NCBI GenBank assembly: GCA_031268115.1
Contig: JAIRXV010000010.1
Location: 1-10,363, forward strand
From: Bifidobacteriaceae bacterium
GTDB lineage: Bacteria > Actinomycetota > Actinomycetes > Actinomycetales > WQXJ01
Direction: 5' to 3'
DNA length: 10,363 bases
Position numbers and translations under genes: made by a program. Below, one piece after another: positions 1-5,413 of this stretch; within the stretch, counting starts at the first letter, position 1, and every line of letters starts with the position of its first letter. The notes below the pieces were generated by a model. That model worked only from the letters and a program-made list of their open reading frames with translations, was not told the origin of the DNA and did not search any database.

Positions 1-1521
1 CCCGACGCTCACCCCGGCGGCACCCGGGGACACCACCACGTAGGTCAATAGCCCACTGTTCGCGGCATCGTGATGCGAATCGCCGGTATAGCGGGCCTGG
101 ATGGTGTGGCTACCCGCCGATAGGCCCTGGACCGCGGTCGAGGCAGTGGCCCCCGAAACGGAGACCACACCGCCCAGCCCCACGCCATCGACCAGGAATT
201 GCACAACCCCAGTTAGCGGCGCCACACCCAATGCACTCGGCTCCACGGTCGCCGTCACCCGGACATCCTCACCAATCACCCCCGGAGACTGCGGCGAGAC
301 TGTCAACCCCACCGACACCTCCGGCGCAACGACGATCTGAGCCGCCAAAGCGCTGGCGGCCGGCTCGTACACCAAGTCGCCTAGGTATTGCGCGGACACC
401 TGGTATTGCCCGGTCGCGGCAAGGACCACGTCCACCGTGGCCTGTCCGCCCACAACGGCCACCGCCGTGCCCTCCGGTTCCCCGTCTACCGCGAACTGAA
501 CCAGGCCGCTAGCCACAGCAGTTCCGGCTGCCGGGCCGTTGGCGATCGCGACGCTCGCCCTAAAGCGGGCCGCCTCGCCCTTGAGAGACGGCGAACCCAA
601 CGACGCCACAGACACCTTTGTCGTTTGACCCTCGATATCGCTCAACGAAGCCGCCGAAGAGGACGCCAAGAAATTCGAGTCACCCTCATAGACGGCGAAA
701 AGTCGGTGTGTTCCCTTGACAAACCGCAGAAACGCCCGAGCCGCACCTTGCGCGTCGAGCGTCAACGGCCCAGCCACCACATTCCCACCCGTGTTGTCAT
801 AGACCGCGACATTCCCACCCGGGACCAAAGCGTTGCCCGGCGGCGGCGCCACAACCACATCCACGACCACGTCATTCCCGGTTGAACCGGTCGCGTCCGA
901 CACCGTCAACTGGGACGTGCTCGCGGCCCGCTCCACGCTCACCTGCTTGACGGCGGAATCGCTACCTCGGTAAGAACCATCGCCTCCATAGGAGGCGGCA
1001 ATCCGGTGGTTCCCGCCTGTCGGGGTCAGGGTCAGGGTCGCTTGACCGTCTCTGAGCGTTGCCAGATCGCCGATGGCGGAGGAGTCAAGCGAGAACTGAA
1101 CGGACCCAAGGGCGTCAGGCCCGGTATCGGGCACAGCGACCCGGGCAGTCACCGTCAACGGCTCACCAGCAACTGCCGTGTTGGCTGACTCAAGCCCGAC
1201 CTGCGTGTCCGTGTCCGCTTTGCCGACCGTGTACTGCCCGCTCCACCACGACCCTTCGAGGTTCGCGTCCGGACTGGGTGTGAACCGCGCCTCAACGTCG
1301 TAGGCGCCCGCCGGCAAGGCTGGGTAATACCGTGCCTGCCCGGCCTCAACCATCCGGCTGCCCAGCTCGATAACAGCACCAGTGGTTTGGGAGAACGCCT
1401 TGAGTGCGACCTCTCCTTCGGGATCCATGCCGTTGCTGGCCGTCACCCGCACGGTGACAGGATTGGCCCGCCACGCCACACCCGGGACGAACTCGAGCGA
1501 TGTGACCGACGTGTAGGTGTA
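1..1521 (-). repeat. Five tandem Ig-like modules, period about 100 codons
   Basis: Within the glycine-rich protein, equivalent positions of the late-strand signature (ARFTPS, SYGGDGSY, VYEGDSNF, QYLGDLVY, RYTGDSHH) fall at residues of about 386, 486, 587, 687 and 787. The spacing is almost constant at 100-101 codons. The copies are diverged at DNA level, so this is an old domain tandem rather than a recent duplication. The first copy is the most degenerate, with SPDANLEGSWW in place of the GD signature. More copies may continue beyond base 1. Confidence 0.8.
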
Positions 1522-2448
1522 GAACTGCGTGATCGAAACGAACCCGTTGCCCATCTCTGCCGCGACCGCCGGCTGGACCGGATTGGCGGCTTGGTTGATC
1601 TGCGCCGACACATACGATGCTCCTCCAGCGCCGCCGCCCCCACCGCCCGTCGGGTCGCCACAACCCACAGCGCCCGACCCACCGCCGCCACCGCCACCAC
1701 CGGGTCGGAGCCAGCCACCGCCACCGCCGCCACCGCCACCGCCGCAACTACCGGCGAGGCCCGCACCCCCCGCCTGCTCCAGCGCATTCTGGGCGCCCGG
1801 CGTGCCCCCCGCGCCACCGGCGTCCCCATCGCCTTCCGCGCCTTGTTCGCTGGCGGTGCCGCCGTCCCCACCATCGGCGTAGTCCCCGGCATCGGCAGGA
1901 ACCAAGCCCGCGCCCCCGCCGCCCCCACCGCCGCCGGCCACTACGAGCCACTCCGTGGACCCAGCACGCCGGATCGCACTCGCCTCACCGCCACCCGCGC
2001 CTCCGCTGGCTCCCGTTGAGTTCCCCGCACCTCCTGCGCCACCCGTCAAACCCAACACACCCGAAGACGCCCCGCCTCCGCCGCCGGCGTTACCGGCCGA
2101 CGCCAACCCGGCTTGCCCCACATACACCTCAAGGACTTCTCCCGGGGTCACATCGAACGACCAGGTCACCTCATGCCCAAACCCGCCAGTCCCACCGAAC
2201 GCGTCGTCAGCGGGTCTGTCTGGCGCCGTCCCACCCGCGGCGCCGCGCACCATCACTGTCACCGAGCGCACATCGTTGTCGATCGTGAACAAATGCGGGT
2301 TCACCCCGCCACCCGACTCAAAGGCGATAGGCGTGGTCACAGCGTCAGGCACCGCTGCCCACGCCTGAAGACCCGGGCAGCCGACAGCGACGAGCGCGCC
2401 CAGCGCGCCACACGCGACTAGACGGCGAGAATGCCGGTTGATTGCCAT
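1..2448 (-). CDS. Exported glycine-rich / Ig-like repeat protein (C-terminus beyond window)
   Basis: The frame is open from the ATG at 2448 to base 1 (816 residues) and has no stop, so the C-terminus is missing. Residues 1-31 look like a signal peptide: basic MAINRHSRR, a hydrophobic stretch, then a cut near AWA|A. Residues about 50-309 form a glycine-rich domain: a strand (FTIDNDVRSVTVMVRG), a TPGEVLEVYVGQAG segment, long Gly runs with Cys235 and Cys263, then GGASYVS and GNGFVSI. That order matches the ALK-like/Gly_rich family. Five Ig-like domains follow, with Y-x-GD-type signatures near residues 386 (divergent), 486, 587, 687 and 787, as in the bacterial Ig-like group 3 families. The likely role is a surface or matrix structural protein or adhesin; the ligand is unknown. 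It lies 18 bases downstream of another exported repeat protein and is probably co-transcribed with it. A cell-wall sorting signal could lie off-window. The AVGC near residue 24 is a poor lipobox. The domain calls are fairly secure; the function is inferred. Confidence 0.85.
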   Translation of the reverse strand, partial: MAINRHSRRLVACGALGALVAVGCPGLQAWAAVPDAVTTPIAFESGGGVNPHLFTIDNDVRSVTVMVRGAAGGTAPDRPADDAFGGTGGFGHEVTWSFDVTPGEVLEVYVGQAGLASAGNAGGGGGASSGVLGLTGGAGGAGNSTGASGGAGGGEASAIRRAGSTEWLVVAGGGGGGGGAGLVPADAGDYADGGDGGTASEQGAEGDGDAGGAGGTPGAQNALEQAGGAGLAGSCGGGGGGGGGGWLRPGGGGGGGGSGAVGCGDPTGGGGGGAGGASYVSAQINQAANPVQPAVAAEMGNGFVSITQFYTYTSVTSLEFVPGVAWRANPVTVRVTASNGMDPEGEVALKAFSQTTGAVIELGSRMVEAGQARYYPALPAGAYDVEARFTPSPDANLEGSWWSGQYTVGKADTDTQVGLESANTAVAGEPLTVTARVAVPDTGPDALGSVQFSLDSSAIGDLATLRDGQATLTLTPTGGNHRIAASYGGDGSYRGSDSAVKQVSVERAASTSQLTVSDATGSTGNDVVVDVVVAPPPGNALVPGGNVAVYDNTGGNVVAGPLTLDAQGAARAFLRFVKGTHRLFAVYEGDSNFLASSSAASLSDIEGQTTKVSVASLGSPSLKGEAARFRASVAIANGPAAGTAVASGLVQFAVDGEPEGTAVAVVGGQATVDVVLAATGQYQVSAQYLGDLVYEPAASALAAQIVVAPEVSVGLTVSPQSPGVIGEDVRVTATVEPSALGVAPLTGVVQFLVDGVGLGGVVSVSGATASTAVQGLSAGSHTIQARYTGDSHHDAANSGLLTYVVVSPGAAGVSVG
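1681..1745. repeat. Hexanucleotide-like CCGCCA/CCACCG tracts encoding poly-glycine
   Basis: Two near-perfect tracts of CCACCG/CCGCCA units lie at 1681-1701 and about 1715-1745. Read on the minus strand they are GGT/GGC codons giving runs of 8-10 glycines around a WLRP break. The unit is a multiple of three, so slippage would change the length of the glycine run without shifting the frame. They sit between Cys235 and Cys263 of the encoded protein. Confidence 0.7.
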
Positions 2449-2455
2449 AGCTTGT

Positions 2456-2461
2456 TCTCCT
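2456..2461 (-). promoter_or_regulatory. Ribosome binding site of the glycine-rich protein gene
   Basis: AGGAGA on the minus strand lies 7 bases before the ATG at 2448. It falls inside the 18-base gap after the TAA of the upstream gene. This supports the chosen start and a shared transcript. Confidence 0.75.
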
Positions 2462-2466
2462 TGTCC

Positions 2467-4923
2467 TTATCGCTTAACCGCGACTGTCAGGCGCACCGCC
2501 CGCGACGTGGCCGCGCCCGAACCGCCCGTATATCGCAGGACGATGACGTTCCTGCCCACCCGCAGGCCCTTCGGCTTGATCGTGAGTCTTGTCCACCCGC
2601 CCGCGGCCACACGCGCCTTGCCGAGCGCCCTGGTTCCCAAAGTGGCCACCACATGGCCACCCCCTGGATCGCCAGCGGTTTCGACCCGGACACGGACCAC
2701 GACCGACTTGCCCCTCTTCGCGTTCACACGATTCTTCGCCAACAACACCTTGGACACCGGCAACTGCGCGACCGCCCCGGCACCAGGAGCCGCCTCGGCG
2801 CCGGAGCCTGGATCGCCTTGGCCTGAAACCGCGCCACCCGCCCCGACGCTCGGCGCCAGCCCCGCTGGCAGCGATGCGGCTGGCAACCCCAGCACCTCAG
2901 CCGTCTCAGGTGCAACCGACACCCCGGGGTTGATCGACACCGTGGGCGCGGTGACCGTCTCACCGTCCTGACCGCGCACCAGTACCTGTTGCGGATCGAA
3001 CACCACCGCAACCGTGTCATCGTTGGGCTCGGCACTCATCGGGTCCCCAAGGGTCCCGTCCCGCGGTGCTTGCGACGTTTCCTCACCCTGCACTGGGGCT
3101 TCACCAGAGGAGACCGGAACGTCATCGTCCGCCGAGTCCTGCCCACCCCCCAAAGTCTCAGCGGAATCCTCGGGAAAGGCTTCCTTCGGACTCGGTGGCA
3201 GACCCGTCCCCTCCCCAGCGCTTTGCGTCAACGCCACATCGGGTACACCCAGGGTTGTCCCCGCGAAAACCTTTACCCCGACATATGCCTCCAAGACCTC
3301 AGGCTCCTGCTCCTCCTCGTCGAGGCCGAGCTGTTCATCCTCGGATACGGCCTCGTCCTCCGGCTCGGCGGCGTCGACCTCGACATCCAAGGTGTAGTCG
3401 ATCCCGTAGGTATCCTCCCTCAGACCGGCCAGGGTGTAGTAGCCGTCAGAATCGGTCTCGGTGACCCCCGACAGATCCCAGTCGTCCTCATCGGCGGTGT
3501 ACTGGCGGTATTCGGCCACCGACACCTCGACATCCGCCAACGGTTCCCCGCCCGCGTCCACCACACGCCCGGCAACCGCGGCGGCATCGTGCAACGACAT
3601 CCGGTCCGCTTGCGTCACCTCCCCCGACAACACCTCAAACACCGTGGCGTCTTCCTCGAACTCCCCGCCCAGATACTCCGAGACGTAGCCATCCCCACCG
3701 TCGAACCACACCTTGTAAGACCCCGCGGGAACGCCATCGACCAGGTAGGAACCGTTGGTCCCCGTCACACCCGCCTGGCCGGGCGCCCACGCCGGGTAAC
3801 CGTCCTCGTCCACCCCCGCATAGGCGAACACCGTCACATCGATCCCGACCGCGGGACGGCCTGAAGGATCCAACACATCCCCGGCCAGGGCACCTGGCGT
3901 GGCCAACACCACTGGCCCCACCTCGCGGGCCGCGCCCGCCACCGCCTCAGTCGCCTCGGCGTCCGCTAAGTCCTCCACGCCCGGGTAGTAGACAACCGAC
4001 CGGTCCGGCCCGGGATCGACCTCGACAACATACGACCCCGCTGGCAGACCAACCAACTCGTAGGCACCGGCGCCATCGGTGACCGCATCCGCCCACACCA
4101 TCCCTTCCCCATCGAGGCCATCGGGATACCGCACGGCGCTCACATCTAGATCCGCGAGCGGCTCACCCGAATCGTCCACCACGGACCCCCTAAGCTGGCC
4201 GGCCGCGTTCAGTTTGACCGTCCCTAGCTCGGTTTCTTTCCCGCCGCCGATGGCGATCTCCTCGCCCGGGTCGGTCTGCCACCCCAGGATCGAATCCGTT
4301 GACTCGATACTCACCGCATAGGCCCCAGCTGGCAAGCCGTCGATCGCGAAAGCCCCATCCGCACCCACCAGCCCCGATCCCATGAACTCATAGGCCGCGC
4401 CATCCGAGGCGCTGTCCCCGTCCTTTCCATCTGGCACAAAGAAGACCGACACTTCCAACCCCTCAGCGTTGCCGTCCCCCTCCACCTCGACCGTGCCCGC
4501 CATCCGCCCACCTGGCCGCAACACGGCGCGGTGCAACTTGGCGACACGCGAATCCGAAACCGTCACCAACTCGGCATCGGCCAAAGTCGAAGCCTTGTCG
4601 TAATACTGGGGCGCCAACCTAGGCAGGCCTTCGAAATACACGACATAGAAGCCCGCTTGAACTCCCGCGATCGAGTACGCCCCGCTCGCGTCGGTTTCAA
4701 CCGAAGTAACCGGTTCCCACACGGCTTCCTCTGCGTCCTCACCGGCGACATCCGCCAACACCACCACCGGCATACCGGAAACCGGCGCACCGGCCGAATC
4801 CACTACCGTCCCAGTGACACCCTGGTCTGCGGCGGCCTGCGACACGGCCAGCACTACCACGCCCGACACGGCAAGAAGCGACGCAGCCAAGACCCCGACA
4901 ATGCGGACGAACCGATAACGCAC
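2467..4923 (-). CDS. Exported multi-module carboxypeptidase-regulatory-like repeat protein
   Basis: 818 residues from the GTG at 4923. That start is preferred over an ATG at 4968 because GGAGG sits 5 bases upstream and the protein then begins directly with a signal peptide (RYRFVR, a hydrophobic core, cut near QAAA|DQ at residue 32). Residues about 36-513 hold five modules beginning (V/M/L)xGxVxDxxGxPxxxxxV, each with a G-x-PAG-x-Y-type turn, starting near 36, 141, 244, 346 and 450. They resemble carboxypeptidase-regulatory-like/SdrD-B-like beta sandwiches. An acidic insertion (about 515-545) and a Ser/Gly/Pro/Ala/acid-rich linker follow. The final 95 residues form a basic Ig-like domain ending in VAVKR. 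No LPXTG motif, C-terminal membrane helix or enzyme motif is visible, so the protein is probably secreted or held by charge or a partner. It is the first gene of a two-gene unit. Structural or adhesive function is inferred; substrate and partner are unknown. Confidence 0.85.
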   Translation of the reverse strand: MRYRFVRIVGVLAASLLAVSGVVVLAVSQAAADQGVTGTVVDSAGAPVSGMPVVVLADVAGEDAEEAVWEPVTSVETDASGAYSIAGVQAGFYVVYFEGLPRLAPQYYDKASTLADAELVTVSDSRVAKLHRAVLRPGGRMAGTVEVEGDGNAEGLEVSVFFVPDGKDGDSASDGAAYEFMGSGLVGADGAFAIDGLPAGAYAVSIESTDSILGWQTDPGEEIAIGGGKETELGTVKLNAAGQLRGSVVDDSGEPLADLDVSAVRYPDGLDGEGMVWADAVTDGAGAYELVGLPAGSYVVEVDPGPDRSVVYYPGVEDLADAEATEAVAGAAREVGPVVLATPGALAGDVLDPSGRPAVGIDVTVFAYAGVDEDGYPAWAPGQAGVTGTNGSYLVDGVPAGSYKVWFDGGDGYVSEYLGGEFEEDATVFEVLSGEVTQADRMSLHDAAAVAGRVVDAGGEPLADVEVSVAEYRQYTADEDDWDLSGVTETDSDGYYTLAGLREDTYGIDYTLDVEVDAAEPEDEAVSEDEQLGLDEEEQEPEVLEAYVGVKVFAGTTLGVPDVALTQSAGEGTGLPPSPKEAFPEDSAETLGGGQDSADDDVPVSSGEAPVQGEETSQAPRDGTLGDPMSAEPNDDTVAVVFDPQQVLVRGQDGETVTAPTVSINPGVSVAPETAEVLGLPAASLPAGLAPSVGAGGAVSGQGDPGSGAEAAPGAGAVAQLPVSKVLLAKNRVNAKRGKSVVVRVRVETAGDPGGGHVVATLGTRALGKARVAAGGWTRLTIKPKGLRVGRNVIVLRYTGGSGAATSRAVRLTVAVKR
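3385..4818 (-). repeat. Five beta-sandwich modules, period about 103 codons
   Basis: Module starts in the protein read GVTGTVVDSAGAPV, MAGTVEVEGDGNAE, LRGSVVDDSGEPLA, LAGDVLDPSGRPAV and VAGRVVDAGGEPLA, near residues 36, 141, 244, 346 and 450. Steps are 102-105 residues. Each core is followed by a linker-like tail, in three copies with Y-Y/G then DA, V and a hydrophobic strand. DNA identity between copies is low by eye, so this is a protein-level tandem. Confidence 0.8.
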
Positions 4924-4928
4924 GATGT

Positions 4929-4941
4929 CCTCCAATGGAGG
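4929..4941 (-). promoter_or_regulatory. Shine-Dalgarno within a small inverted repeat (CCTCC-ATT-GGAGG)
   Basis: On the minus strand, GGAGG (4933-4929) lies 5 bases before the GTG at 4923 and fixes that start. It is the 3' arm of a perfect 5-bp inverted repeat with a 3-base loop. In the mRNA the ribosome binding site could therefore fold into a short GC-rich hairpin and be partly hidden. The site is seen directly; the regulatory role is inference. Confidence 0.6.
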
Positions 4942-4973
4942 CGAAGACGACAGGGACGAAACGTTCAAGTGGG

Positions 4974-5003
4974 ACGCTAGCGCGCTTCGTACGGGGGAGT
5001 CAA
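4974..5003 (-). promoter_or_regulatory. Candidate sigma70-type promoter for the exported-protein operon
   Basis: On the minus strand, TTGACT (5003-4998), an 18-base spacer and TAGCGT (4979-4974) fit the -35/-10 pattern. Transcription would start near 4967, giving a leader of about 44 bases that contains the ribosome-binding-site inverted repeat. The -35 box is strong, while the -10 keeps only the TAnnnT core. Confidence 0.5.
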
Positions 5004-5015
5004 TGGGTCGGTGAA

Positions 5016-5044
5016 TTGCGATTCGATCCAGAGTCTCTTAGTAT
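5016..5044 (+). promoter_or_regulatory. Candidate leaderless promoter of the ArsR-ATPase operon
   Basis: TTGCGA (5016-5021), a 17-base spacer and TAGTAT (5039-5044) form a good sigma70-type promoter. The -10 ends 6 bases before the ATG at 5051, and no Shine-Dalgarno sequence precedes that ATG. Transcription is therefore expected to begin at or beside the start codon, giving a leaderless mRNA, an arrangement common in actinobacteria. Confidence 0.65.
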
Positions 5045-5049
5045 CTAAG
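5037..5049. promoter_or_regulatory. Candidate ArsR/SmtB operator, CTTAG-TAT-CTAAG
   Basis: A perfect palindrome with 5-base arms around TAT covers the -10 element and ends one base before the ATG of the ArsR-family gene. ArsR/SmtB dimers typically bind AT-containing inverted repeats over their own promoter and leave when metal binds. The position is therefore what autorepression would need. The arms are shorter than in the best-known 12-2-12 operators, so flanking bases may also contribute. Confidence 0.55.
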
Positions 5050-5050
5050 C

Positions 5051-5413
5051 ATGAGTGAAGATGCGAAGGTGCGCATGTTTGACTTGGAGGGCCAGTACGC
5101 CGACTTCGCCGCCGAGGTGTTCACGCTGCTCTCGGATCCGACCCGAGTCCGCATCGTCTTGGCGCTGCGCGGCGGCGAGCTGGCCGTTGGCGAGCTAGCC
5201 AAACAGGTCGGCAAGTCCCCGACAGTCGTTTCCCAGCACCTGGCGAAACTGCGGTGGGGCAAGATTGTCGCCGCCCGCCAAGAGGGCAACCGGGCCTTCT
5301 ACGCCCTGATAGACGAGCATGCCAGCGAGTTGGTCACACAGGCTGTCTTCCAGGCCCAGCACGTCATCGACGCCGCCCCCGCACATCATCTAAGGGCGGG
5401 GGACGGGAGTTGA
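5051..5413 (+). CDS. ArsR/SmtB-family metal-sensing repressor
   Basis: 120 residues, the usual family size. A winged helix-turn-helix spans about residues 26-85: LLSDPTRVRIVLAL, then the recognition region GELAKQVGKSPTVVSQHLAKL, and a wing with AARQEGNRAFYAL. The protein contains no cysteine, so it lacks the Cys-based As/Cd/Pb sites. The last helix carries D88-E89-H90 and H104, positions matching the alpha-5 metal site of SmtB/CzrA/NmtR-type sensors. Gln101 replaces the first His of the usual H-x-x-H, and a tail follows with His112-His113. The family represses transcription until metal binds; the metal here may be Zn, Ni, Co or another and is not settled by sequence. The ATG has no ribosome binding site and appears leaderless. 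Its stop overlaps the start of the ATPase gene, so the two are one operon and the ATPase is its probable target. Confidence 0.9.
   Translation: MSEDAKVRMFDLEGQYADFAAEVFTLLSDPTRVRIVLALRGGELAVGELAKQVGKSPTVVSQHLAKLRWGKIVAARQEGNRAFYALIDEHASELVTQAVFQAQHVIDAAPAHHLRAGDGS

Noticed and set aside
779..821. Direct repeat ACATTCCCACCCG, 30 bases apart
   Set aside because: It encodes a repeated GGNV in phase within one Ig-like domain and is explained as local coding repetition, not a mobile-element target duplication.
1387..2288. Long plus-strand reading frames rich in proline, arginine and histidine
   Set aside because: They are antisense shadows of the glycine-rich gene: Gly codons read backwards give Pro and Arg/His. 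They have no ribosome binding site or family features.
2374..2418. Lipobox in the glycine-rich protein (AVGC near residue 24)
   Set aside because: The -3 position is Ala rather than Leu/Val/Ile and Pro follows the Cys. A normal signal peptidase I site at AWA|A a few residues later fits better.
2989..3864. 291-residue plus-strand reading frame
   Set aside because: It is antisense to the well-supported modular exported protein and has no recognisable domain.
4924..4968. ATG at 4968 as the start of the modular protein
   Set aside because: It adds 15 polar residues before the signal peptide. The GTG at 4923 has GGAGG at ideal spacing and begins directly with the signal peptide.
5254..5409. Upstream extension of the ATPase frame to 5254
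   Set aside because: This part lies inside the ArsR gene in another frame and shows no P-type ATPase sequence. The TTG at 5410 overlapping the regulator's stop is the natural start.
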